From: Rhynchospora pubera
Lineage: Eukaryota > Streptophyta > Magnoliopsida > Poales > Cyperaceae
Reading direction: 5' to 3'
Assembly: GCA_028095005.1 (NCBI GenBank)
Contig: CM051460.1
Coordinates: 235,494,742-235,558,741, forward strand
DNA length: 64,000 bases
Made by a program: the position numbers and the translations under genes. A model generated the notes under the pieces. The model did no database searches, was not told where the DNA came from, and saw nothing but the letters and a program-made list of their open reading frames with translations. Within the stretch, counting starts at the first letter, position 1, and the number at the start of each line of letters is the position of its first letter. Shown one piece after another: positions 10,778 through 22,577 of this stretch.

Positions 10778-11968
10778 AATTAAGCATTTCATCCTGGAAA
10801 AATACTTCCTTCCATTTGGCTAATTGCTGCTGTGCCTGAGTCCTTCTGACGTGTAATGCATGGTAACATGCACGGTGGGGTATTTTTATTATTATCAGTG
10901 AACTACCTTGTGCATGTACCCAAAAAAAAAATGGAAAATGAAAAGAATAAGAAGAAAAAAGGAAAAAAAAAGAATATAAAAATGTGATAGATGTAGTGGT
11001 GTCAAATTGTCATTTATCTCAGGGCGGACCAAGAAAAATGGAACAGGGGACGAATTTTTTTAGTACGAATATATTTTAAACTTTAGAAGAGAGTCAACAT
11101 ATATAAAAAAAGAGGAAGGGAATTGAACTTAGTACTGAACTTGTTTTTTTAAAAAAGAGGAGGTTCCGGTGCCTATATTTTGGACGCCTTTAAATGTCTC
11201 AAAATACACTTTTTTACTACTTTTATAAAATATAAAATTTGAACTACGAATTCAAACCGTTGATCTTATTCGATATAACTAGCGATGCATTTTCATATAA
11301 GTTTTATAATTTTTGAAGTTTATTTGATACTTGATCAAGAGATTGAAAATTGAACGAATGTAGTTAAATATGATAGATTAATTCTAATATGTTCATATTT
11401 TAGCCTCTTGATCAAGTATCAAATAAACTTCAAAATTTATAAAAACTATATGAAAATGCATCGCTAGTTATATCGAATAAGATCAACGGTTTGAATTCGT
11501 AGTTCAAATTTTATATTTTATAAAAGTAGTAAAAAAGTGTATTTTGAGACATTTAAAGGCGTCCAAAATATAGGCACCGGAACCTCCTCTTTTTTAAAAA
11601 AACAAGTTCAGTACTAAGTTCAATTCCCTTCCTCTTTTTTTATATATGTTGACTCTCTTCTAAAGTTTAAAATATATTCGTACTAAAAAAATTCGTCCCC
11701 TGTTCCATTTTTCTTGGTCCGCCCTGAGATAAATGACAATTTGACACCACTACATCTATCACATTTTTATATTCTTTTTTTTTCCTTTTTTCTTCTTATT
11801 CTTTTCATTTTCCATTTTTTTTTTGGGTACATGCACAAGGTAGTTCACTGATAATAATAAAAATACCCCACCGTGCATGTTACCATGCATTACACGTCAG
11901 AAGGACTCAGGCACAGCAGCAATTAGCCAAATGGAAGGAAGTATTTTTCCAGGATGAAATGCTTAATT
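10778..11968. repeat. Large near-perfect palindrome (564-bp arms, 63-bp spacer)
   Basis: The left arm 10778-11341 and right arm 11405-11968 are reverse complements with only a few differences (three seen near 11295-11310 against its mirror). They pair with no net gap: every position x pairs with 22746-x. The arms include unique-looking flank such as the AAAATGAAAAGAATAAGAAG stretch as well as one arm of a fold-back element (11160-11585). The spacer 11342-11404 is the loop of that element. No gene lies inside. Confidence 0.92.
11160..11585. mobile_element. Fold-back element with core type B at the palindrome centre
   Basis: It starts GAGGTTCCGGTGCC and is mirrored to GGCACCGGAACCTC. Core B is present (CAAACCGTTGATCTTATTC, TTTGATACTTGATCAAGAG). 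The two arms are almost identical here, unlike the other members, because the right arm seems to be a copy of the left. An older, diverged right arm (GATCAACGGTTTGGATTCG to GGGCACCGGAAC) remains at about 11982-12105. Confidence 0.75.
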
Positions 11969-12240
11969 ACTCAGGCACAGCTAGTTATATTGAATAAGAT
12001 CAACGGTTTGGATTCGAAGTTTGAATTTTATATTTTGTAAAAATAGTAAAAAAGTGTGTTTTGGGACATTTGAGGGCATCCAAAATGTGGGCACCGGAAC
12101 TCTCCTCATAAAAAAAAAAACAAGTGCAGTACTAAGTTCAATTCCCTTCGTCCTGACCCAAATGGTTGAATGAGTAAGATACAAATTTAAATTTATTGAG
12201 CACAGTTGATTATATTCATTCTGTTTAATTTTCATTAGTT
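11969..12240. mobile_element. Displaced original right arm of the fold-back element
   Basis: From 11982 the sequence CTAGTTATATTGAATAAGATC through GTGGGCACCGGAACTCTCC, and the flank ACTAAGTTCAATTCCCTTCG, match the right half of the 11160-11585 element, with many substitutions. The first 13 bases (11969-11981, ACTCAGGCACAGC) duplicate 11905-11917 within the palindrome arm. Confidence 0.7.
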
Positions 12241-12383
12241 AGTATTGTCCGAAATATAGCACCGTTTCAAATTTAATACTTCAGATTAGGATTTAATTGA
12301 AGTTTATTATGCACTTATTAAATATATTTCTATAAATAAATGATTAACTAAATTATATAGGTCGGATTGGTTAGTTTTTTAGC

Positions 12384-12807
12384 GGGAAGTGCTTTGGGCA
12401 ACAGATTTATTGCTAAGAACAGCATAATCTTTTTCAAAGTGACCAACTTGCCCTTCTCAAATTTAGTAAATTCACTGATTTTTTTTCATAGATCAATTTC
12501 TTGTCTATTTTTGAAAATATAAGGCTATAGAGCAAGAAGAAAAGAGAGATAAAAAAGTTATGCGTAGGAAACCGTTATATGTTATCATTTTGTTTTCTTC
12601 AATGTTCACTACACAAATCAACAAAAATTTTGCGTGTATATATGTGATTTTTGTTAAAAAAAATTAATTTTCATTGAGTCGGGAATCTAAAAGAAAAATC
12701 AAATAAATTGGATAATAAATTTTGATTGATGGTAAGGACAGTTTAGACATTTAGAAAAAATATATGTTGCTCAAGACAAAAAATTCAGTTGCCCAAAACA
12801 CTTCCCA
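12384..12807. mobile_element. MITE with 9-bp target duplication (Mutator-type)
   Basis: The ends GGGAAGTGCTTTGGGCAAC and GTTGCCCAAAACACTTCCCA are inverted repeats. The 9-bp sequence TTTTTTAGC occurs immediately before (12375-12383) and after (12808-12816). No coding capacity. Confidence 0.75.
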
Positions 12808-12816
12808 TTTTTTAGC

Positions 12817-13779
12817 TCTCATTTGGATTGATTTTCACGAATCATAGATCAACTGCTATATATGGATGAAGGAGATTGCCTAGGTTTGATATTTTTAGGT
12901 GCCTACGCTTGGTTCAATTAATCTGCAAATCATCATAGAATTGTTGGTGATAAAATGGTTTAATTGCCAACAGTATTTTTTTTTTAAAAGATGTTATATT
13001 ATAGTGTATTTTTTTTTCCTCCAAATAGCGACAAAATAATATTATCAATGATTAACCGCCGAATTTAAAATCTTGATTATGAACTATATATGTATGAATA
13101 AAAATTATAAATTTTCATTGTTTCTTTTTGCTTATTTGCAAAGATTTAAATGCCACCGCCCTTTCAATTGTTTAGTAGGAAAAATTATTAAAATTACTTA
13201 CTTTTGGCAAATTTTTTGGGCAAATTATGTGGGGGGGGGGGACTAATTCATTTATACGAGCTATATGTTACGAAAATTATTCAAAAAAATTTTGAACGGT
13301 TGTGATTGATTTGAAAAAAAGAAAAAAAAATAGTTCAGACATGAGCTATATAAAAACAATTCCATAACAGAACTTTTTTACCGCCCCGATAGTGGCATGT
13401 TAAGCATCATGGTTTACTTAGCGACTGATTTAGCAAAAAAGTTACTTTAGCATGAAGTTTTAAATTCACGCCCGAAACAATTTTCTTGTAAAATTTAATA
13501 TCCACTAGATCATGCTAATTTGAATTGTCGGTGTGACTAATATACAACTATATGTGTGATAAATGAGTTATTCTCGTGATAATTATCAAAATTTAGGCGG
13601 TGAGCTTTTCGGACAAAAGTATGATGGCAATAACACAATAGTTCCGACATCATTAACTATTCTTATGAGTGCTTTAGGGGAAAAGAAAAACACAAGCGAA
13701 AAAAGAAAATCCCCAAAACCTAGCGCTACAACCGGTGGGGAAAGGCTCTCCGCTGCCACTCTTTAATTTAAGTCTTCTC
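12817..13779. other. Intergenic DNA, no gene supported
   Basis: AT-rich with a G10 run near 13231. An open frame of 67 codons at 13563-13766 has no recognisable domain, start context or splice partner and is not called. Confidence 0.5.
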
Positions 13780-14393
13780 TATAATTTTTCTTGTCGTTTA
13801 ATTTGTTCAATTAGTATTTATTTCTTTTAATTTTCTTTTAATTTTTTTTTCTTTTTTTTTCTTCTTTTTCAATGATCTGTTAGTTATGTTTTATGATGTC
13901 TTTCCACTATCTTCTATTCTTGACATTTCTCTTCTTCTCTACTATTTTTCGACTTCTCGCCTTTCTACTCTTCTTTTTCGATATTCTCTCCTTTTCTTAC
14001 ATGAACGATTTAAAAAATATCGTTCATGATTATATTATGATTTTAGTGGTTATTTTTTTTTAGGTTTTTTTAACAACCACGAAATGATTATTCTTATTCG
14101 ATATTAAAGTGACATTAACAATAAGAAGCCTATGAAGAAGAGGATATTTCATGTTGGAAGTCTTTTGAATCTTCATTTTTTTTCTTTTTTTTTCTTTTAA
14201 TTTTCAATAATTGTGTGATGTAATTATAGCTTATTTGCTTATGTGTGTTTTACGTGCGTATTAATAAGTTAAGATTGTTTGGATTTATATTGTATGATGT
14301 CGTAGATTAAAAATGTATATATGGATATGTAATATTAGTTGTAAGATTTTATTAATAAAATGCTTAGCCTACGGGCTTTTTTCTAAAAAAAAA
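13780..14393 (+). mobile_element. Possible 3' fragment of a LINE
   Basis: The segment ends GCCTACGGGC (14367-14376), a short pyrimidine run and A9 (14385-14393). The same 10-mer followed by a poly(A)-type tail ends the LINE fragment at 36385-36667 (minus strand). The 5' boundary and target duplication were not found, so the left coordinate is approximate. Confidence 0.35.
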
Positions 14394-14646
14394 TTATGAG
14401 TTCTTTTGCACTCCATGAATAAGAGAGATCAGACGGGGAAAATAAATTCTAACATGCACGATCATGTTTTGTTTTTTTTTCATCATTTAAAAAATCAGAG
14501 AGATTAAATCGAGGAGGGTGAAAATAAATTCTAACATAAACGATCATTAGAAAATATATATCGTCAAAGTTCATACGAAATAATCAATTTGTGCATGTAA
14601 GGAATGAGATCGAATTATCAATATTTACAATCATCACATGGCAACC

Positions 14647-14790
14647 ATTTTTTTATTTACGCTTGTATGCCACACCCACACATCTATCATCCCACCAGTA
14701 GGACTTGAACTCCAGCACTCCCTCTCTCAGAAGGAATGCTTGTGCCTCAACCATTGCACTTGCGCAGCAGCGTTGGCATGGCGGCATGGC
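14647..14790 (-). mobile_element. tRNA-derived SINE fragment
   Basis: Read on the minus strand, an A box-like GGTTGAGGCACAAG (about 14755-14742) is followed about 30 bases later by a B box GAGTTCAAGTCC (14712-14701). Then come GTGTGGGTGTGGC and an A-rich tail AAATAAAAAAA (about 14660-14648). This order is that of a plant SINE. No target duplication was identified. The 82-codon frame on the plus strand here is an artefact. Confidence 0.55.
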
Positions 14791-15663
14791 CGCCATTCAA
14801 GAACATACCTACACCCAAATAATCTAAATATGAAAGTAATTAAGTACAAAATATTGCAAGGGTCTCCTATAGCAATTTTGGAATAATTCATTTTTATTTA
14901 TGTTAATTTAAAAAGGCAAAATTATGCGTAATAACAAAAGTTTAAATCGTTAATTATTTAATATGTTTCTTAATTAATGTTAGGAAAAACATCCTATTGT
15001 AAACATCCCCAATATATGCTTTATAAATTGGCGAGTTAAGGGCCCGCATTCACAGCATAAAATTGTTGATGTATATCACCCACTTTTTTGTTTGTTACAA
15101 ATACATTGAATCAGAAGAACCAAGCGGTAACAAGACTTGTAATCTGTGACAGAGACGAAAATCGCCAAGTACACTTAAAGCCCATGACGTCGTTGTGCAG
15201 GTAGATTTTGATCTAGACCGATCGACTTCCGAACGGCTCTGTCCCTCTCTGTAAGGTTCACTGGACAAATCCATTTCTGATGTCTGTTGGGGATTATGTA
15301 TCTATTAAATTAAGAGGCATTATAATATATAGTCCCTCGATGTAAACACAATATGAAAATGATGATACGTAGCTTATAAATTTTAACAATACAATACGAC
15401 AACTCTGTAATGATAATTACATATTATTTATGTGCTACCAAAACATAATTTTTGTGAACACCAAAATAAATGTTTCTATCTTGTTGACAAGCATGCATGT
15501 ATAAGTTTCAGAATACAACAATATATAAAATTTTTCTTAGTTTTTTTATAGATATAAAATGTATATTATTGAATTTTAAAACACTCACAAGACAACAATT
15601 ATAATGATTAAAACAAATGCAAGTTATAAAGGAAGTATTCAAATTTTTCACTTTCGTAGATAT
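14791..15663. other. Intergenic DNA, no gene supported
   Basis: Mostly AT-rich. A short stretch of more balanced composition at about 15110-15270 has no ORF or match that I recognise. Confidence 0.5.
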
Positions 15664-15666
15664 ATA

Positions 15667-15823
15667 GGGTGCATTTGGATAGGTGTGGGAAGAAGGGAAG
15701 AAGGGAAGAAGTGGGAAGAAATATTGGGAAGTGTGTAACTTTGTGAAAAGTTTGGATTGTTTATAATTTTTTTTCTTCTTCTTCATTCTTTTTCTTCTTT
15801 CTTCCAACGATCCAAACGCACCC
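15667..15823. mobile_element. Small PIF/Harbinger-like MITE, copy 1
   Basis: The ends GGGTGCATTTGGAT and GATCCAAACGCACCC are inverted repeats. A 3-bp ATA flanks each side (15664-15666, 15824-15826). The middle shares GTGTAACTTTGTGAAAAGTTTGGATTG-like sequence with the copy at 27263-27399. Non-coding. Confidence 0.65.
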
Positions 15824-16286
15824 ATAAAAACAGAGTGAATGTACGGAAATAAAAAAAGTAAATAACATTCATATTAAAACTATACTAAACAATAGTAACT
15901 ATACTAAAACTTAAACAATAGATCGATACTATTTGGAGTAAAATACTAATGCACAGTGCACTGCATTCTAACAATAGGAACTATACTAAAACTTTAACAA
16001 CAGACGCTATTTGGAGTAGTATTAATATTCTAACAATAGGAATTAACAGTAAAATGGAGGGGATCCGTATGTCAATTTGGCAATTACGTATCCCGGTAAT
16101 ATACAAGCCGCTCTGAATTAGCGCACGTGGTGTGCGTGCTATATTATTTTCTTCTCTGCTCTTGTGCCTTCTTCTATGTTTATACTATAAGGCTCACCTA
16201 TTTCTTCCTCCTATTCCGCCCACAAAACCAGCTATCCTTTAAACCCCTTTGTCATTTCCCCTTCCCCAAACCAAAACAAACGCCAC
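15824..16286. promoter_or_regulatory. Upstream region of the CYP94C gene
   Basis: A TATA-like TATACTATAAGG lies at about 16181-16192, roughly 100 bp before the chosen ATG, followed by a pyrimidine-rich leader (TTTCTTCCTCCTATTCC). The repeated phrase AACAATAG..AACTATACTAAAAC occurs three times between 15880 and 16040. Confidence 0.4.
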
Positions 16287-18926
16287 ATGCCCACATCCGC
16301 TACCAACCAAATGGGGATGGAGATAGCCCAAGTGCAGAACTCCCTTTCCCATCTCTTTTTCACCTTCTCTATCTCTTTTCTATTCTTCAGCATAATCGTC
16401 CTCTTTCTAAGGTCCCGGCCATGGTGCAACTGCCACATATGCAAGACCTACCTCAGCTTCTCATGGCGTAGCGAATTCAGCAATTTCTCTGACTGGTACA
16501 CACACCTGTTAAAGAAATCCGCAACTGGTACAGTCCACATACACGTGCTGGGAACCACAATCACTGCCAACCCAGCTAACGTTCAGCACATGCTGAAGAC
16601 CCGATTTGAGAACTATCCGAAAGGGAAACAATTCTCTTCTATTTTGGGGGATTTTCTCGGACATGGTATTTTCAACTCAGATGGTGATATGTGGCGGTTC
16701 CAACGCAAGATGGCAAGCCTCGAACTTGGTAGCGTCTCGGTTCGATCCTATGCATTCAAAATTGTTAGTACAGAAATCAACGATCGATTGATTCCTTTCC
16801 TTCGATCAATTTCGGGCAGGAGCAATAGTGGCACAGTTGATATACAAGACCTATTTCGAAGGTTTGCCTTAGACACGATATGTAAGATATCCTTTGGACT
16901 CGACCCGGGATGTCTGGACCTCGATCTGCCAATGTCAGATTTTGCAAATGCATTTGACACAGCTTCTAGATTATCAGCACTGCGGGCTACAACAACTGCA
17001 CCGATAGTGTGGAAGCTAAAGCGGTTTTTGAATGTCGGTTCAGAGAAGGAACTGAAGCATGCAATTAAAATCATTGACGGCCTGGCACAGGCTGTGATAC
17101 GACAGAGGCGTAAGATTGGGTTTTCGACAGGTCATGATTTGCTTTCACGCTTCATGGGTGCCGTTCAAGAACAAGTTGATGACAAGTAAGTATTATATCT
17201 CTAAATTGATATGAATATATATATATAGAGTAAATCTATTGTGAACCATGGTTCATATAAGCTTCCGTGCACCATGACCGTTTTGGTCGGTGGTTTCACA
17301 AATTGTCAAATCTAATTTAACCAACCCAATCTATATATTGAAATCTCATAGCAAACAAAATTTTACAATTTTTGAAATTTTTTTACTATTTTTTTCGAAT
17401 TTTTTAACACTTGCCATTTTTGGCTATAAATATACTAATTTATAAGTCAAAAATGACAAGTTTTAAAAAATTCGAAAAAAATAGTAAAAAAATTCTAAAA
17501 ATTGTAAAATTTTGTTTGTTATGAGATTTCAATATATAGATTCGATTGGTTAATTTAGATTTGTCAATTTATAAAATCACCGATCAAACGGTCGTGGTGC
17601 ACGGAGCGCTCTATGCATCATGGTTCACAATAGATTTACTCTATATATATATATATATATATACCTTTAAGAGTAGAATGGATATTTCGGAACTCAGAAG
17701 TCAGAAGAATTTAGTTATTTACAAAAAAAGAATTCAATTTTAAAAAGTACTATTTGAGAAATATTTGTACTTATTACTAATTAACTTCTACACTTCTACT
17801 CTGGAAAAAGAGAGCATGCATTTAGTCAACTATACAATAGACTACAAGCTATTCAGGAAACAGCTACTGGATAAGGTATAGCAGTTGGACAAAAAATAAA
17901 TAAATAAATAGAAGAAAATAAAAGGAAAAAAAAGACAGGGAGGAATCATTTTGAGTTTGCATGATCTGATCGATTCTTTATTTTTCTCGAAGAAAAGGTT
18001 GTGTCGACCCTTTTCATTTAAAAATTATCATACAAGTTCGATCTGATTCTTTCTTTCAAATAAAATAAAGACAGCACACCTCTTGTTTTGCTTGGGAATT
18101 GAAAAATACCACGCAAATCTTTTCAATAGTACTATTTTGTCAAGTTCACGTTTTGAAAGCCCTTCTATATATAAAAACGATCATGCTGTTAATAATATAT
18201 ATGTTACGATGAAAGACGTGCTCGTGTATAAGTTGTAACTTTACTTCATGTCATTTAATTAGAATTCTTTTATGAGGCTAATTTATTATACTGATATAAA
18301 TTCTCAGGTTTCTGCGTGACATTGTAGTTAGTTTCCTGCTAGCCGGTCGCGACACAGTCGCCTCAGGCCTCACTACTTTCTTTCTACTCCTTTCCCAGAA
18401 CCCTGCAGTCGCTGCTGCCATTCGTGAAGAGATAGAGACCAACAAAAAAGATGGTGTCCTATGTCCTGGTCAACTAAATAACATGCATTATGTGCATGCA
18501 GCACTCTATGAGAACCTGCGCCTCTATCCACCGGTGCAATTTGACTCCAAATTCTCTGCTAAGGATGATGTCTTGCCAGATGGAACGTTCATCCGGAAGG
18601 GAACAAGGGTAATGTACCACCCCTACGCTATGGGTAGGATGGAGTCAATTTGGGGCGAGGATTGCATGGAGTTCAAGCCCGAGAGGTGGCTCCGCGATGG
18701 TGTCTTCACTCCCGAGAGTTTGTTCAAGTACACGGTCTTTCAGGCCGGCCCGAGGGTTTGTATAGGGAAAGAGCTCTCGATAATGGAGATGAAAACTGTG
18801 ATCGTGGCAATCATGCTCAGGTTTAACATAGATGTCTTGATGTCAAAGGAGAAACCGCAGTTTGCACTTGGGTTAACGGCGTCTATAAAAGGAGGGGTCC
18901 AGGCCAGGATTTTGCACCAGAGCTAG
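16287..18926 (+). CDS. CYP94C: Cytochrome P450, CYP94C type (jasmonoyl-isoleucine oxidase)
   Basis: Exons 16287-17185 and 18308-18926 join in frame (AA/GTAAGT donor, TTCTCAG acceptor) to 505 residues, normal P450 length. An N-terminal membrane anchor at residues 20-41 implies ER location. Core P450 motifs are intact: I-helix AGRDT (312-316), K-helix ENLR (368-371), PERW (424-427) and the haem loop FQAGPRVCIG with Cys451. The phrases YPPVQFDSKF, ASLELGSVSVRSYA and IGKELSIMEMK point to CYP94C among the CYP94 fatty-acid omega-hydroxylases. Arabidopsis CYP94C1 carboxylates 12-hydroxy-JA-Ile, so a role in jasmonate turnover is inferred. ATGs at 16311 and 16317 are alternative starts, still ahead of the anchor. 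CYP94 genes are usually intronless as far as I know; here a 1122-bp intron precedes the I-helix exon and contains a fold-back element. Confidence 0.9.
17228..17641. mobile_element. Fold-back element, terminal type 5, copy b, in CYP94C intron
   Basis: The ends GAGTAAATCTATTGTGAACC and GGTTCACAATAGATTTACTC are inverses. (TA)n borders both sides (17216-17227, 17642-17662). It is highly similar to 9369-9781 throughout, including the GTGCACCATGACC arm segment. It lies about 40 bp inside the intron. Confidence 0.87.
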
Positions 18927-19548
18927 GTCAATTATCAGGACTGCATGATGCTGCATAGTTTTCTTACATTGAATTCTTTTTTCTTTTGGAGAGAAAAGGT
19001 ATTTCTTGTTCAGAGCACTTCATGCCAGTGTATATAGAAACAGATTATATAATTTTGTCTTTGTCGAACGCTTGCTTTTTTTTTTCCTTCCGAGAATAGA
19101 GGACAAGAAAAGAGAACTCTAATTAATTAATTTTTTTAATTAACTGAGAATATATGATATGAATTTTATCTTTTAAACCATGCAATAGTACATTCATTTC
19201 ATATACTTCGCAGTTCGCACTAAGAAAATTAAGGAGCTTATTAATTTAATCAGAAAAGCATATGAATTGTGTTTTGTATTAACCAGATGTGAATAATTTA
19301 AGTATATCGCAAGTCTTAAAAATAGTTTGATTCCTTTTCATGCATGGGAAAAATATTGTTAGTACATACTTTAAGCATACATACTTATTAGCTAGAATAG
19401 TACTTCAGTAAAGGAAATGGTGAATAAGCATACATACTTAGCTAGAATAGTACTTTTCAGTAAGGCACTAGCTACGTCGTACGTGCATTGAAGTTAGGTA
19501 TACAAATATACATTATAAATGTAGCTAGCACTGGGACTCTGGAAGTCT
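18927..19548. other. 3' flank of CYP94C with a short duplication
   Basis: No gene. A segment of about 40 bp (GCATACATACTT..AGCTAGAATAGTACTT) is repeated, at about 19375-19412 and 19428-19465. Confidence 0.55.
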
Positions 19549-19556
19549 GGGACGAT

Positions 19557-21105
19557 TAGGGCTGTCAATTTCGCTCCGTTTCGCACGTTTCCGTTCCGTT
19601 CCGTGCGAAACGGAGCGGAAACGGAGAGGATTTCGGTTGCGTTTCACTGAGCGGAACAGAAACGGAAGCTGATATGGTTTCGTTAGTTTGAACGGAACAG
19701 AAACGAAATTTGTACTTTCCGTTCCGCTCTATAACGTTATTACGCTGGCCCAAAATCTAGCAGCCCATAAAACCCATATCGCCTATCCTGACGAAGAAAT
19801 AGAGAGTAGCCTAGCCGCTCTCGTCATCGCCTCTCCTGAGTCTCCTCCCTCAAACCCTAGCTCTCGTATGGGTCGTCTCTCTCGCCTGTCTCCGTCTCCT
19901 TCCTCCCTCAGTCGATCCTCACAATAGATCCGACCTCTATTCGCCTGCCCCCTCTTACCTTTACATCACCCCCCTCCTCCCTCCTCACTCGACGTCGCAA
20001 CAGATCCGACCGCCGCGTCCATCTTTCCCTCATATCACCTCTCCTTTGCTCCTCTCTCTCGCTTGAGCCCGACACAAACCCCACCCCCCCTTTTTGACTT
20101 CTCCTCTCTCTCCGTCTCGCCTGATGCTGCCACCTGGAACCACAACCGGAGCCCTACTCCGTGTCTCGCCTGATGTCACATGGAACCGCTACTCCGAACT
20201 CCTTGACTGGCTTGGCACGTTCTTCGATTTCTAGGCGACAACGTGAGAAATTAGAGGGAGCACAAAGCTTTTGAAGTTATGTCGCTCAAGCTATGCAAGA
20301 AGCTTTTGAAGAATTACTGCTCCTGGTTCCAATTACTGCTCCTTTTTTGTCTGATTGATTTCTAGTTCTATGTACAAATTGGTTTTAATTTTGGGAGTAA
20401 CAAATGGGTTTGTTGCCTAAATTGGTTACAAATTGGTTTTATGTACAAATGGATTTTAATTTCTTGTCAATTATTGCTCTTTTTTTTGCCATTCAACAAT
20501 GCGATGTATGTTTTTTAAATGTGATTTCTGTTTTTTGAATTTCTGTATTCTACTTTTTATTTCTTGGTTACTGGTGCTCAATTAGGTAAAAATATTATGT
20601 GGGTTTAGAAATTGAAAGTTACTGTCTCTTGCCACTGGTTTTCTTCTAGTTTTTTGGCATGATTTTTTTCTCTTTGGCTTAGTTTTCTGGTGCCACCCTA
20701 CTGTATAAAACTGTTGTTTTTTCTAGTAATGTTTTCTAAGATTTTGTCTGTTGGGAATCTGGCTCTTTGCCTTAGTTTTCTGGCTCAGTTGGGAATCTGT
20801 CTTTTTCAAAAGAAGAAATTGAAAATTACTGGTAAGCCTTGAAAACTTTTGATTAAACTATATTGTGTTAATTTTGATCAATTTACTGGTAAGTCTTTAA
20901 AATTATTGGTATTATCTGTTATTTTGGTCAATTTAACGTTTTTAACGTTAATTCCGTTTAATTTTACGGAACAGAAAACGTAAAAATTTTTCCTTACGTT
21001 TTATTTACGAAACATAAACGGTACTTAATATAATTACGTTCACTATAACGGAACGTAAACGGAAGGTACTACTTCCGTGTACGTTCTGCACGTTTGACAG
21101 CCCTA
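19557..21105. mobile_element. Non-autonomous hAT element, 1.55 kb
   Basis: The ends TAGGGCTGTCAA and TTTGACAGCCCTA are inverted. A perfect 8-bp target duplication GGGACGAT flanks them (19549-19556, 21106-21113), diagnostic of hAT. Subterminal regions are packed with CGGAAC/GAAACG motifs on both strands. The centre (about 19790-20230) is unusually C+T-rich, like a plant 5' UTR or captured gene segment (CTCCCTCAAACCCTAGC), but no transposase or long ORF is present. Confidence 0.88.
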
Positions 21106-21113
21106 GGGACGAT

Positions 21114-21850
21114 ATATAACATCAGCCTATATTGTTGATCGTTTAAATCATGAAACCTTTGCAACCGCATAATTATGATATTCATGCAATAAATGGGGCT
21201 CTATCCAAACTGTCCTTCTTTGTTTATTCATTGGATATTGTTTTCTCGAATAATATATAGATGCCGTAAAGGATATTTGCTTGTTGGGCATGCTGCAATT
21301 GTTCATACGCCATACCTAATCTTTTGTAGGTAGTATCACGTGAATTTGATGTGTACCTATCTATAACCAGCTTCAATATTCTGCCCTCTCAAATCACCAG
21401 ACATATTGCTTGGCAATAAAATAGTTTTTAGTCATCATATGTATATATGTATAACTATCTTTTAATGTTTCTTTCTCCATTTTAAAATTAACATATCGTA
21501 CAATAATCTATAGGGTTATTTATATTATACGTATAATTACAGAACTGTATATATATGAGTATCGGATTTAATTTATTACTTTATTGGTGAATGGTGCCAG
21601 ATAAGCTAGCAGCCGTCACTAAAAACTGCCAACACGCATACATTTGAATTCAGATTGATTGGAATTTTATTTCAGGTGATATATAGCAGCAGAGTCCTGA
21701 AAATCCTCTGTCAATGGATGCCTGCACTATCGAGGCAACAATGAATTTTATTTTGTCTAATTAATTATGTATAATTCACGAATAACACAAATGTGATCCT
21801 TACAAATTAAATTATTAGTTAGCTACCACACGTCCAACGGTGGGCACAGA
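21114..21850. other. AT-rich intergenic DNA, no gene seen
   Basis: No ORF, RNA gene or repeat boundary could be supported. Confidence 0.5.
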
Positions 21851-22167
21851 TAGGGGTGTCAAACACACAGAAACGGAACAGAACTGACATCTTTTGTCTT
21901 CGTTCTGTTTCTGGTAATGTAACAAAATATCATTTTTTTTTCCGTTCCATTTCGTAAAACGGAACAATTTTTCATTTCGTCAGTTCTTCTGTTCCTCATT
22001 TTTCACTGATTTCAGCCTATTTTCCATTAATTTCAGTTATTTTTTTGTAAAACAGAACACTAACGTGTAGAATAACCCGTTCCATTTTTTAAAATCCAAC
22101 TCATTTACCACTTCGTTTTTGAAACGGAACGAAAATAATTGAAACGGCATACCATTGAAACCCCCCT
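21851..22167. mobile_element. Degenerate hAT-like element
   Basis: The left end TAGGGGTGTCAAAC and interior GAAACGGAAC motifs match the hAT family at 43366-43632. The right end near 22160 (TTGAAACCCCCCTA) is a decayed inverse and is interrupted by the fold-back element at 22168. A clear 8-bp duplication was not found. Confidence 0.5.
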
Positions 22168-22572
22168 ATTCATATCCTCTACAGCCAAGCATTCGGCTGT
22201 ACCGTCCAGCCAAGGTACATTTTTTTATATTTAAAAATTTTAAAATTCAAATGTTAAATCCAAACCGTTGATCTTGTTCAACTTTACGGGTGATGCATTT
22301 TCATACAAGTTTTATAAAATTTGGAGTCGATTTTATACTTGATTAAATGATCAAATTATGAACGTATTAGAATTAATCAGTGGTACTTAACTATATTCGT
22401 TCATTCGTTGACCACTTGATCTAGTATCAAATCAACTCTGAATTTTAAAAAATTTATATAAAAATACATCGCCCGTAAAATTAAACAAGATCAAAGATTT
22501 AAATTTAATATTTGAATTTTAAAATTTTAAAAAATGTCTTGGCTGGATGGTACAGCTGTAGATGATGTGAAT
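22168..22572. mobile_element. Fold-back element with core type B
   Basis: The left arm ATTCATATCCTCTACAGCC is mirrored by GCTGTAGATGATGTGAAT. Core B (CAAACCGTTGATCTTGTTC, GATGCATTTTCATAC) is mirrored in the right arm. CCCCT directly flanks both ends (22163-22167, 22573-22577). Confidence 0.72.
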
Positions 22573-22577
22573 CCCCT

